From Chara braunii (taxonomy: Eukaryota; Streptophyta; Charophyceae; Charales; Characeae): a stretch of DNA of 38,913 nt. Below are positions 9,222-18,131 of the stretch, piece by piece. The notes under the pieces are model-generated. The model worked only from the letters and a program-made list of their open reading frames with translations. It made no database searches and had not been told where the DNA came from. The stretch is from assembly GCA_003427395.1 (NCBI GenBank), contig BFEA01000085.1, forward strand, positions 718,969 to 757,881, given 5' to 3'. How positions within the stretch are numbered: the first letter of the stretch is position 1; each line of letters starts with the position of its first letter. Both the position numbers and the translations under genes were made by a program.

Positions 9222-10543
9222 GTAGCTGATCTCAAGATCCGGTCGTCCTCACTAGTGGTGTCCCTATTGCTGATAAGCTACAAAACTATACACAATCTGC
9301 ACTAAGGCACTCTTTGATGCTTACCGCAGCGTGGTGAACAAACCGACTTATAATTAAACTACTTAATCGGTGGCTGCGTCAGAGAGTATATACATTTGGG
9401 TCCAATGGGTAAGTTCAGGTCCCTACAAACGAAACTACTTTGACTTTGACTAATTCGCAAACAGAAGCACAATGAACAAAGAACAGTTCTAAACTATGCT
9501 GTTTGTCAGATGTCAATGGCTTTACATCTAACTAATCAAAATAAAAATAGAATCGCTTGTTGGGTCTGTTTGCAGAGTGGAATCTTGCCCAAACTTATCA
9601 CCTGGAATCTACCCCTCCCTCAGTTCTTCCTGAATGTCTCTTGTCGTCAACGTCCCTGAGCAATCCGGACAGCGTGCGTGCCTAAAGGTGTGCACACCGC
9701 CCACTCCGATGCCCCGAGTCCTGCTGAGCTGGCCAGCTCTGCACAATCTTTATCCTCGTGGGCAGCGAGCCTTACACCGTCCAATTGGCTGATCCGGAGG
9801 CATTTTTATGGACGGCCCCCGAAGTCCTCAGGAATTCTTTAACATCGCAAACAGGATGACGATCACAGCCAATGGAAGGTATCCGGCCGGTGCTTATTTA
9901 TAGACGCCCGGTCTCGTCTGTCCCATAGGGCTGGCCTGCCCTTCAAAACCCCTCTATAGCGCAGCGAGCAGACAACGGACAAAGCAGCAAATCATGCGTG
10001 CTCTACTCCCGGTTGGTTGGCATGGTGACCGTGACCCAGTGCTTCGTCTAGGGCCCTTCAGATAGCTCCGCCCTCTCCTTCGAGATGCTCCACGTGAAGG
10101 CTGACGACTCTCAAGGTTGAGCGCACACGACTCCTCACATGAGAGGACTCTCAAGACAGAACACATCCTCACGGTAAGAAGTGTCGAAGAGGGTAGATTA
10201 GGTTAGGTGCAACGTACCTCAAAATAGCTGCCCCCAACCACAGATATTCTCACCAGATGACCCGATGTTGATTGTGATGACCAATCGGTGCTTCGGCACA
10301 ACCAGCATTGCACAGCCGTTCCACCTCAGCATCAATCACACAGTGGATAGTTCTCATCATATTGCGAACACCCAATAATCACCGCACAGCCTTCCTGGCG
10401 ATACCCCTCACCTCCTGGTTTGCCACTCTTGCGTCCACCCTCCTCACTACACACGTCCCACGGCACGGTCACTCACTACACACACCGCGTGCATGTACCA
10501 TATTAGGCAGAAGACAAGCGCCAGATTAGCGCACCGAACCACA
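9222..10543 (-). other. E2 5' leader (PBS to gag)
   Basis: About 1.3 kb without a credible ORF lie between the primer site and gag. The leader shares short conserved blocks with the E3 leader, chiefly a stem-loop region at 9781-9875. Long structured leaders are known in LTR elements for packaging, dimerisation or ribosome shunting; which applies here is not known. Confidence 0.65.
9781..9875 (-). ncRNA. Conserved branched stem-loop in E2 leader
   Basis: The outer stem pairs 9781-9794 (CCAATTGGCTGATC) with 9861-9875 (GATCACAGCCAATGG): 13 pairs with small bulges. The 66-base loop holds two hairpins: GGAC 9810-9813 with GTCC 9824-9827, and CATC 9843-9846 with GATG 9855-9858. The E3 leader has the same plan at 36701-36802 with a 65-base loop and changed but still complementary stems (AAGGAG/CTCCTT and CGTC/GACG). 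The sequence GCAAACA in the last hairpin loop is conserved. Pairing was done by eye. Confidence 0.55.
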
Positions 10544-10555
10544 GCTCCGATACCA
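10544..10555 (-). other. E2 primer binding site
   Basis: The minus strand reads TGGTATCGGAGC two bases after the LTR end. This differs at one position from the usual plant initiator-tRNA-Met site TGGTATCAGAGC seen in E3. Confidence 0.85.
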
Positions 10556-10557
10556 AT

Positions 10558-11132
10558 TGCAAGGAAGATGACCAATAGCAAACTTCAGCAATCAAACAAC
10601 ATCATACACATGAGACCAGATAGTTGTGACCTCGAACCAAAAGCAGAATTGCATCACGAGTTTCACCAAATAAGAGCACACCAAAAGCTCATAATTGACA
10701 ATGCTGGAATAGTCTCATCATCATCAATGAAGAACCAATGTTGATATCCTATCTGGCGCTCGGCGCCCAGACTACGAATGGCAGATCCTATCTAGCCTAG
10801 ACTACAATTCCGATGATGACGTCAACAGCTTCCCAAGTATGAGCAGACCTTCGTCCCCCGACAGTTACCCGTGCCCAACTGCCCTCTGTCCGAGTTGGGC
10901 CTATGCTGCGTATCTTGCCCCGGGCCTGTCTTAGATACAGTCGGTAAAGGAGGCCCGGGCCTGGGCCTGGTCGCCTTCAACCTACTGGCGCTGTGCAACT
11001 GCCTGAATTTTCCCCAGTTGCGAAGTAGTCAAAAATAGGCCTCTTGTCGTCTATCGGACCTGCCTTCACTTAGGGAGGCCGACCTGTTGCAAATAGGGGC
11101 CCAATAGGGCTTACCGAGGCCTATGCCTGGCA
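10558..11132 (-). mobile_element. E2 5' LTR (575 bp), internally deleted
   Basis: It starts TGCCAGGCATAGG at 11132 and ends CTTGCA at 10558. Against the 3' LTR it lacks about 374 bases (3047 to 3420), replaced by about ten bases (10851-10860). It keeps about 30 bases with the GGCGC hairpin that the 3' LTR lacks. The missing part includes the AT-core palindrome. Confidence 0.85.
10753..10770 (-). promoter_or_regulatory. LTR GGCGC hairpin (E2 5' LTR)
   Basis: CTGGCGC-TCG-GCGCCCAG is the same hairpin as in the E1 and E5 LTRs. It is absent from the E2 3' LTR. Confidence 0.5.
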
Positions 11133-11136
11133 GGTT
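11133..11136. repeat. E2 target-site duplication, right copy
   Basis: GGTT adjoins the outer end of the 5' LTR and matches 2778-2781. Confidence 0.7.
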
Positions 11137-11357
11137 TGAAAAAAAAGAATTGGGGTCATAGGGTTTGAGAAACCCTACAACCCCCCCTTTTTTCCCCCCC
11201 CTCCCATTATCTAGGCGTGGAAGAATCCCCCAAGTCCCGTGGCCGCAGCCCATCCACGGCGGTCGGCGGCCGCAGCCGAGATCTCGGCTGCCGGCTGGGA
11301 TGGACCTCACAGCAGCAGCCGCAGGTGGTACATAGATGAGAACGAAACTTCCTCTAG

Positions 11358-11406
<49 letters not shown>

Positions 11407-12396
11407 CTTCATCACTCATTGTTAAGTGGCCGTTTCCTCGTTCTCGGTCGAGCAGGATATATGTCCACAAAAGGTGTCGCTCCCCGGAAGCCCCTTCACG
11501 CATGTAGACTTTTCCAAGCAGGATGGCCCACCCAATCAGCAGCTCTAAACAACAACATCGACCTCCAAAGCACGATGGTGCACCCAATCACCAGCACGAG
11601 CACGGGCCACGAAGTAGGAAGTGAGGAGCATGCGGCAACCTGGACGAAAGCAGGAGTGGCCAAGCACAAAGCACGGAGTGCTTGCACAAAGCTGGCACGG
11701 ATGCAGATGAGCGTACCATTAGCGCACCGCGAGGTGAAAGCACGGAGCGCTTGGATGAAGCATCCACAAATGCAAGGAGCAGGACCCGACGGGAATGACG
11801 TGCGTACAATCAGCCATTGGCAAAGCACACCATAGGACCGACGCGCTTGTGACAAAACTCCAGGACACACGAAAATAGAAAATAAAAAATTGATTCGGCA
11901 CTTCCCCTACGGCCCGCGCCCCACTCGTACCACTTCCCATTCTGTTTTCTGTTGGGCCCGTGCGGTAGCATTTTTACGTCAAGGAAATACCAGTTGTGCT
12001 GAGTTGTATATTCTGCTTGCACTCTTGGTTCTCTGCTTGCCATGATTTGGACATACTGCTATAAAATTAATATTTTTTACTGCTTTTTATCCCTGATCAA
12101 AGGATGCCATTTTCATCTGAATGGAGTTGTAGCTGTGCAGGGTGTCCACTCCCGGCTGTGAACCGCTGGCGGGGATCTGGTGGTGGGCACCCCTGACCCT
12201 GGATCTGGACTCCCCTTCCCCCCCCCCCAACAAACAGAAAAGAAAATAAAAAATTGTGGCGGCTGCGCAGAGATGGTGTGGCCCCCATGGCATACAAAGC
12301 CACAAAACCAACCTTCCCGCACCTTGGACCTCCCCATGAGACACACCCACCCCAGGCCCGGGGTGGCCCTTTGCGTGCTGCCGAGAGTGTTGTGAT
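11137..12396. other. Spacer right of E2
   Basis: It begins with homopolymer A, C and T runs, then a GA array (11363-11403), then GC-moderate sequence without long convincing ORFs. The string AGAAAATAAAAAATTG occurs twice (about 11877 and 12240), suggesting two fragments of one unidentified repeat. No gene can be supported. Confidence 0.5.
11363..11403. repeat. (GA)n microsatellite
   Basis: About twenty uninterrupted GA units. ORFs across it are artefacts of the repeat. Confidence 0.95.
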
Positions 12397-12560
12397 GCAG
12401 GGGGTCAGCGGGGGTGGGGGCGGGGTTGGGTGTGGGGGTCTGGCGGTGTGTGCAGGGGTTGACACGGCGGTCGGCAGTGGGCTCGGCTGTGTGCACGGGT
12501 TTGGGGGTGTGCACGGGGCGAGGGCGAGGTTGGGGGTGGGCGGGGGTGGGGGCGGTGATG
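12397..12560 (+). repeat. G-rich degenerate tract, possible G-quadruplex cluster
   Basis: The plus strand has many runs of three or more G separated by short T-rich gaps (for example GGGGGTGGGGGCGGGGTTGGG). Several sets of four G-runs lie within 30 bases. Words such as GTGTGCACGGG recur, pointing to minisatellite origin. Confidence 0.55.
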
Positions 12561-12684
12561 CTGGGAGCAGCGCACCGGGGGTTTGCGAGGGTGTCTGGCT
12601 ACAAATTTATTCTGGCCCCTCGGAGTTCCTTTTTCGGGAAAAAAAAATGTTCCTAGCATTATTCCTCACGGGAGTGCTGGAAAG

Positions 12685-12850
12685 CAAAAAAAAACAAACA
12701 AACTGAAATTTGCAACCCATGGGGGTCCGGGAATCAATCGACAACCCCGGCTGACCCTCATGACAACCTCGGCTGTGTCCGTGGTATGACTGGCTTGAAT
12801 GTGTTGGATTGACCTGCTGAGCCAGCGAGATGTGCCCAGATGCTTGTTTT
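12685..12850 (-). mobile_element. Possible tRNA-derived SINE
   Basis: The minus strand has TGGCTCAGCAGG (12813-12824), a full match to the Pol III A-box consensus. About 85 bases on it has GATTGATTC (12731-12739), one mismatch from the B-box consensus. A T-rich tail follows (A-run 12685-12704 on the plus strand). The spacing exceeds that of a normal tRNA, and no target duplication was identified. It lies upstream of the SPT16-like exons, probably in an intron. Confidence 0.4.
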
Positions 12851-13207
12851 TCTCAGAGGAATTTCGAGATTTCTTCTTTTTGATTGATGCACCCACATTT
12901 CAATTGCTCAGACATGGGCCTCTGACACAACTGACTTTTTTCCTGTGCTCCTCCTTTCTGCACCTCTCGAGTTTAGATATCTTTCTTGTCTGCAGAACCC
13001 AGCTGTTCCAGTCCCAATAAGTCTGGGCGTCTGTGCATCTGTTTGGTTTCTTCTTTGGATACAACATCTCGCCTGCCGTCAGCAGTTTTTGTACTCGTTG
13101 GCTCAACCAAGCTGCAAAGCAGTCCAGACAGCTGCCACCTCCCTGACTGGATGTTGATCTTGTGGTTGATTGCTGTGTCCCATTCTCTGTTGCCTTTGTT
13201 TGAACAG

Positions 13208-13269
13208 TCGGCCTGCTGGAGCCAGTGCGGAAGGCATGCCGGGAGCTCACTCAGAATATTGACTTAAAT
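13208..13269 (+). CDS. SPT16-like exon A (FACT histone chaperone, N-terminal domain)
   Basis: SPT16 is the large subunit of FACT, the nuclear chaperone that takes apart and rebuilds nucleosomes during transcription and replication. The exon follows a pyrimidine-rich tract ending TTTGAACAG at 13207 and is followed by a donor GTGAGA at 13270. Read with two leading bases completing a previous codon, it gives 'GLLEPVRKACRELTQNIDLN'. This resembles the plant SPT16 stretch just before the conserved Lys-Pro ... Asp-Gly segment ('LLEVVKK...' in Arabidopsis, from memory). It ends on a whole codon, and exon B starts on a whole codon, so the pair joins in phase. Earlier exons were not found and may lie beyond E2 or outside the window. 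Homology is by eye. Confidence 0.65.
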
Positions 13270-14344
13270 GTGAGAATATCGTGCGCTTGCGTTTTCAACT
13301 TTTCACCTAAAACGGTTTGTGTGAAATAAGATGCTTATGCATATGGCTACCATAGAGCGGAGGCTGTTATAATCCGTTTTGAGTGTCAGTCTGAGACATA
13401 TAGGCATGCTGATGGGGGAATGAGTATCCCTTATGATGTTTATGTTAATGGGTTTTTGCTGTCAACTTGCACGAAGTTACAATTTGCATTTCTGGACAAA
13501 TCGGTGTGGAGGGGCCTGGAGTTCCAGGGAACAACCACGGGATTCCTTTTTTTGGGTGGTCATCGTTTTGCGTTTCATGATTTTGATCATTTCTGAGGCT
13601 TCAAGATGCACCTCTCAGGCTAGGTAACGGACTGATTTGGTGTGTGTGACATGTGGAATTTTCTAGTCAAGTAGGGAACAAGTAGGGAATGTTCCCTTGT
13701 GTATGCCTACCTGTTCACGTTGCGAGTGTCTTTGAAAAGAAGTGTTGGATCTTAATTTTTTTTCCATCATATAGTAGTGAAGTAACAAGTTCGGAGATTA
13801 CTTGTCTGATACCACTTCAGAAGTTGGCAAATCTGAATGCATGCTGGATCTTCCAGTTGTCCTTCCTGGGGGTGAGTGCTCATTTATGTTTGCTATGTAT
13901 CACTTTGCCATGGCGTGCAGTTAAGGGTTTGTGTGTGTTTTGCTTTGCCAGTTCAGGACCACTTCTTTTAGAGTTCACTATTGCCACTTTTTTTAGCTTG
14001 CATAGCTTGTCTGAAGTGCTGCTGGCATGGAGAGAGGGCGCCAAGGTGGCTTATCAGAGTTGTGTCCATTGCGCTGCAATTAGGTACCAGTACTGTGATG
14101 TATTCGGAAATCCACTTATGCCATCCCCCATCCCTTTGTGCATGCCCCCTTCTGCTCCCTTCTAGCACCCTTCCATTCCCCTTCGTTGTCCCCCTTTCTG
14201 GCAGGGTTTCATTCACTGTGCATGTTTGTTTGCGGTTTATGTGGCAGGGTTTCACTCACTGTGCATGTTTATTTTCCCCTTATTAGGCAGGGTTTTATTC
14301 ACTGCATGTTTGTTTGCCCCTCGTTGTTTTTGTGTGATATGCAG
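13270..14344 (+). other. Intron between SPT16-like exons
   Basis: It is bounded by GTGAGA and ATGCAG, about 1.07 kb, T-rich, without a recognisable coding segment. Its 3' end carries three 43-bp repeats that abut the acceptor region. Confidence 0.55.
14201..14330 (+). repeat. 43-bp tandem repeat, three copies
   Basis: Units start at 14201, 14244 and 14287, each with GCAGGGTTT.A.TCACTG..CATGTTT. Each start resembles a splice acceptor (pyrimidines, then GGCAG|GG). The third copy runs into the real acceptor region of exon B. Confidence 0.85.
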
Positions 14345-14485
14345 CTGTACGCGAAGCCAAGGAATGAGGACGGAGCTGTGCAAATGCGGAACATTCTTGA
14401 TGCCGTTCAAAGCAGCTCAAAGCATGCGACGCCTGTAGTGGGGGTGCTCACAAAGGAGGCAGTGGAAGGTGCAGTAATGGAGAAG
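14345..14485 (+). CDS. SPT16-like exon B, stop codon at the expected Trp
   Basis: It begins after the acceptor TGATATGCAG (14344) in phase 0 with 'LYAKPRNEDGAVQM', continues to 'PVVGVLTKEAVEGAVMEK', and meets TAG at 14486-14488. Plant SPT16 has the same pattern in its aminopeptidase-like N-terminal domain: KP..DG..M, then VVG.I..EAPEG..LE, then Thr-Trp. The TAG stands where family members have Trp, one base from TGG. It is followed by GTTCAA, so AAGTAG|GT could be a donor with an inactivated codon. Other possible donors are GTGCAG at 14469 and GTAATG at 14474, which would avoid the stop. So this is either a pseudogene or a real exon ending earlier. Later exons were not recognised. Confidence 0.7.
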
Positions 14486-14488
14486 TAG

Positions 14489-15277
14489 GTTCAACACCCC
14501 TGAACATCGTTGTGATTGTGTTCAATAATGGTGGTCTATGGGTTGTCACAGCTCTTGGTGTAGATGGTGATCCGATCTGCAATGAAAACAGAGGAACCAT
14601 ATTGGCGTGAGTGCAAGGGTGCATGTCAGATGCATATGTCATAGTTGTCGAATGGCGGTGCATAATGTGGAAAGCAGCCGTGCTGTCATTGTTGGGAGGT
14701 TGTCGTTGGAAACAGTGAACCTGTCCCTCCGAAGTCCCATGCAAGAAGATTGCAGCCCCCGTCTAACAGGGATCCTCTCATTTTTGGTTGATTGGAAACT
14801 CAAAAAACTCGTTTCATAAACGACACAGCAGGAAACTGGCTGGTTGAAAATCAACCGGCTGTCAGCCTGTTCAGACCAGGCAAGGCACCTCAAATGGGGA
14901 GCAAAATGGTCAATCAAGTCTCGTGACTGTAGCAAGAAACTATCACTGCACACTCTCGTCTGACCATCACAAGCTGATGAGCAAAAATGCTTCTCACTCA
15001 CCCTTGGCTTGTAAGTGCCAAAAATCTAGTAATGGGCGGGCAGGAGTTTTGGTAAAATGTGACTGACATGCAGCCTTGTAGGGTCTGTGCATACAGCTTA
15101 TACGATATCCAGAGCCGACTGAACTACCAAGCTACCTGTCCTGTTCAGAACCCTGCAGCTAAACTTCATGAATAATAACCAAAATACGTCCTTCTGGCCA
15201 AGGGTCTAGTCCCAGTGACGACATCAATAATGAGAAAAGAACAGTGTAGTTGGGCTGCACTCAGTGTTGGTCCCCTC
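14489..15277. other. Unassigned sequence after exon B
   Basis: Mixed composition; no ORF with recognisable similarity. It may be intron of the SPT16-like gene. A short open run ending at a good donor (GCGTGAGT near 14605) was seen but not recognised. Confidence 0.4.
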
Positions 15278-15310
15278 TGTGGAATATGTGCACCCCCCCC
15301 CCCCCCCCCC

Positions 15311-15347
<37 letters not shown>

Positions 15348-15442
15348 CCTATGCTCCGAACACTATGAAGGGATGGTCGCTGCTAGCCTCTCACACGAAA
15401 ATTGTGATCCCCTGTCCTGTGCTCATCCCCCCCACCCCTGAT
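15278..15442 (+). pseudogene. RING-like module A, split by microsatellite
   Basis: A Cys pair 'CGIC' is encoded at 15278-15289. A poly-C plus CA array follows, then from 15346 the stretch 'SLCSEHYEGMVAASLSHENC' ending 'CAHPPHP'. This matches module C ('ALCREDYEGTVHAS', then 'CTHVRHP'). The two halves are in different frames, and the final Cys pair is missing. RING fingers bind two zinc ions and usually belong to ubiquitin ligases. No other domain is visible, so the parent gene is unknown. Confidence 0.4.
15293..15344. repeat. Poly-C and (CA)n tract
   Basis: Eighteen C bases are followed by about sixteen CA units. The tract interrupts RING-like module A. Confidence 0.95.
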
Positions 15443-15520
15443 TACTTACCCAACATGCCGTTGTGGCCTTGATCTGCCATGCTTAAATAACTGTGCACGC
15501 CAGCCTTCCATACTAATGAC

Positions 15521-15778
15521 ATGCCAGGAACATGCCATGTGTCGTCAATGCCCCCAGGAAGCTGTCATAGAAAGGATGTCTTTACGGCGTGGACTATCCC
15601 CGGTGTCATCACCCTCCACATCCTAGCATGTCCCACATGCGGGGTTGGTCATACACCTACGGCAACTGATCTCCCTCTTTCTTGCCAGACGAACGATGAA
15701 CACAGCAGTCCAAAGAGGAAAATAGACTTCTATATGACCCACTGGCGGAGTGATGTGCTTATAGTTTATCACCACTAG
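15521..15778 (+). pseudogene. Possible RING-like module B, weak
   Basis: An 85-residue open stretch contains 'SCHRKDVFTA' and a closing 'ILACPTCGVGH'. It is placed between modules A and C and has a terminal C-x2-C followed by small residues, as in C ('SCPICRRAG') and D ('SCPVCRGGH'). The middle cannot be aligned with confidence. It is offered as a relic of the same family. Confidence 0.25.
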
Positions 15779-15893
15779 GGCGAGCTGTTGCGGGTCATAT
15801 CCTGCAGCAGCTGAACGCCCTTGCGTTGGACCGATCCTCCCTGTCGCCGGCTGCCCATAGAGAAGGAATACACACTGAGGAAGCTCAAGGAAG

Positions 15894-16097
15894 GTGCTCC
15901 ATGCCATTTGTGATCACCCCCCGGACATTCAACTAGCATGTGGTTCGCATGCCTTGTGCCGTGAGGATTATGAAGGGACAGTCCATGCGAGTTTTTGCTT
16001 CCATACGTACGATGATAGTCAGTACTGTACTCACGTACGGCACCCCGACATGTCATGTCCAATTTGTAGACGGGCTGGAATGACAATGCCGCTATAA
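15894..16097 (+). CDS. RING-like module C, small ORF
   Basis: A 67-residue frame ends TAA at 16095-16097. It contains 'CGSHALCREDYEGTVHAS' (a C-x2-H-x2-C core), then 'CTHVRHPDMSCPICR' with the last zinc pair C-P-I-C. A first Cys near the start ('ICDH') could belong to pair one. This is the layout of a RING finger with one ligand of the C-H-C-C centre missing. It could be an exon, a gene fragment or a relic. Its match to modules A and D makes chance unlikely. Confidence 0.45.
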   Translation: MLHAICDHPPDIQLACGSHALCREDYEGTVHASFCFHTYDDSQYCTHVRHPDMSCPICRRAGMTMPL

Positions 16098-16110
16098 TTG
16101 CGGTCGACGT

Positions 16111-16272
16111 GCCTCTGTGTTCCTAGCATGTACGAGTCACTTAGCCTGTGACATCTGTCTGCGCCATGCCATTTGATGCAGCAACTGTGACCACGAAAAT
16201 TGGATGCGGTGCTTCCATAGCCCACACCCGAACTGGTCCTGTCCGGTCTGTAGGGGTGGCCACTCGCCATAG
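16111..16272 (+). pseudogene. RING-like module D with internal stop
   Basis: It starts 14 bases after module C in another frame. 'ACTSHLACDICLRH' gives C-x2-H-x2-C-x2-C, the central ligands of a RING finger. 'FHSPHPNWSCPVCRGG' gives the last C-x2-C and repeats the HP..SCP.CR pattern of module C. An in-frame TGA at 16174-16176 interrupts it; the frame ends TAG at 16270-16272. The C-P-x-C pairs of C and D are 185 bases apart. Confidence 0.45.
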
Positions 16273-16965
16273 TTTTTTTTGCTAGAGTACTCTGTTTCAG
16301 CGGCGAATATTCAGAAATCTGTGAAGCCCATCATACACCTCTCCCCTGCTTTTTGCATGTCATACTCTATCCTGCCCTCCGCATATTTCTTTCCTTCCCA
16401 TTGCCCCTACCTCACCTGCCCCATACTCTATAGAACTTCACCTTCTATCCCTTACCCTCCACCCTCCCCTCCACTCCCTTTGTACTACTAACAAGTACAT
16501 ACAAATGAGCATCATCAAGAGAACAGACGATATGAAGATCAGAATTGAAATGAACGGAAGTATGAAGATGAAGGACGGACACAAAGACTGTATAAGCTGA
16601 AGATCTGAAGTGAAATGAACAGGAGTATGAAGCTCTGAAGAGATGCACAGGAACGTACCTTCCCTTTTACTCTGCCTCCTGAAATAACGTGCAAATGGGC
16701 CATGAAGGCACACGGGGATGTGGGCAGCTGCCACTCAACCACAATCAACGTGGGCAGCCTTGTGCGTAAGAGGCATAGTAAAAGGGGAGCTGGAACAACA
16801 ATGAAAGGGGTACCCCAAGGACAACCAAAAAACTGTCTAATTATAAAATTGCTTTAATATGTTGGACATCTCAAATGCTCTCGTTGTCTGCAATAGGACA
16901 AAGACTGCTTTGATTCTGAATCTATTCACCTGGGTGGATTTGGGGGGCTGTTGTGGGAAAAATCT

Positions 16966-17044
<79 letters not shown>

Positions 17045-17831
17045 AGTTGTCTCTGCGTATTTACTGCGTTGTGAACATAGTTACGCAAAGTGTAGTAATA
17101 TATCACCAAATCTCCACTGTGGAGTCCCCTCTTGTTCTGTCGACCTAGGTGCATTGCGGTTATGCAAAGTGTGAATCTGCGCTATTATATCTCTTGTTGT
17201 TTTGCTGCATCACATTTTGCAAGTCGTTTTCTTTGGGTGTGTGTGTGAAAAGGTGTCCTTTTTTGGATCTGGAAGCTCACACCCCAAAAAGTGACAATTG
17301 AGGAGGTAGATGTTCTGGCGAAGCTGGAACGAGTGCTGATGAATATTATGCACTTACCCTTTTGGCATGATGGCATTTTGCAAGCCTGAACTTTTATGTT
17401 GCCCATCACGCTCAGAGTCACCTGAAATGGTATTTCTGAAATCATCCATGCTCGGAATGCTTTTCTTGAAAAGCATTTATCAGCGGACGGATAATAATCT
17501 ACTACATCAACATCAACAACATACTACTAAAGCTTAGTCGGCCTGGGCGTGACGCTGCGCACCGAGCCGGTGCCTTTCTTTTTTGTTTTGGCCATCGGAT
17601 TCTGATCTGTGTGGATGGAATTGCTGGGAATCGGATGTTCTAATTTTGGTGCTCAACTTTTGCGCCATGTCAGCATTGTTGAGTGCTGTGGCTTCGACCT
17701 GTGTGTGCTCTCTTCGTTTTTATTTTGTTCTTTAATTTTCTCTGTATTGCGTTGGCGTCGTAGATTTCCCACTATGGAACGGGTTGCCTGCGACTTGTGG
17801 AAGGTACTGTTTGTGGAATCGGTCCTGAGAA
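16273..17831. other. Unassigned sequence with AC array
   Basis: It has a pyrimidine-rich stretch (16340-16480), a GA-rich stretch with repeated 'atgaagat/tgaaatgaac' words (16500-16640), the long AC array, and then T-rich sequence. No recognisable gene. Confidence 0.45.
16969..17041. repeat. (AC)n microsatellite
   Basis: About 36 uninterrupted AC units, followed by AGAGAG. ORFs of alternating Thr-His or Cys-Val here are artefacts. Confidence 0.98.
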
Positions 17832-18131
17832 GTGTGGGCCTCCCCCCGCTGCACAGCACTGTACATGGACTTCGACACTTACTGCGCAAGGTGCATTCTC
17901 GCCCGAGAGTTTCGAATCACCACCGTGTGTCAGGATGTCCAACGCTGCATAAAGGAAATTTGCCAAAACAGGGAAACGCGACGAAGAATTTTGCGAGGGT
18001 GTGGGGACAAGTTCCCTAAACGGGAGTTCGTTTTCGGTTCGCATCGTGATTCTATTTCTTTTGATTGTTTCGATCGCATCCAGATACATCCTGGTGGAGA
18101 TCCCACTAGCCACATGTTTGGAGTAGTGTGA
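17832..18131 (+). CDS. Hypothetical ORF, unrecognised
   Basis: A frame of about 99 codons has mixed composition, including 'FDTYCARCILAREFRITTVC' and a basic stretch near 'NRETRRRILRGCG'. It has six Cys residues in its first 55 residues but no family I recognise. It opens with GTG and has no ATG until codon 12, so it may be an exon. Further on, 18353-18440 is also open with a helix-like sequence 'SKEDLIKLLNLDVLLAEAQK'. E4 begins at about 18596 and could interrupt the same gene. There is no evidence of expression. Confidence 0.25.
   Translation: MWASPRCTALYMDFDTYCARCILAREFRITTVCQDVQRCIKEICQNRETRRRILRGCGDKFPKREFVFGSHRDSISFDCFDRIQIHPGGDPTSHMFGVV

Larger units (their letters stand above)
2782..11132 (-). 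mobile_element. E2: complete but degenerate Ty3/gypsy chromovirus-like retrotransposon
   Basis: Reading right to left: 5' LTR (10558-11132), PBS, 1.3-kb leader, gag, protease, RT-RNase H, integrase, polypurine tract and 3' LTR (2782-3687). It is flanked by GGTT target-site copies. The order PR-RT-RH-INT and the RH/INT sequences place it in Ty3/gypsy (Metaviridae). The LTRs differ by indels and many substitutions, so the insertion is old. All reading frames are interrupted, so it is non-autonomous. Confidence 0.9.

Noticed and set aside
12690-12850. Functional tRNA gene
   Set aside because: The A-to-B spacing is too long and no acceptor-stem pairing could be made.
13689-14165. 158-codon plus-strand ORF as a separate gene
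   Set aside because: It lies in the T-rich intron between exons A and B, is hydrophobic by composition, and shows no family similarity.
14201-14330. CRISPR-like array
   Set aside because: Three degenerate 43-bp units without distinct spacers, in a plant-type genome, are an ordinary tandem repeat.
15623-16086. Minus-strand ORFs over the RING-like modules
   Set aside because: They lack recognisable motifs and lie opposite the frames that share the zinc-finger patterns, so they are treated as shadows.
16837-17154. ORFs of Thr-His, Cys-Val or Ser-Leu repeats
   Set aside because: They are translations of AC and CT microsatellites; the same applies at 11029-11415, 15215-15472, 18871-19065, 32282-32665 and 33889-34197.
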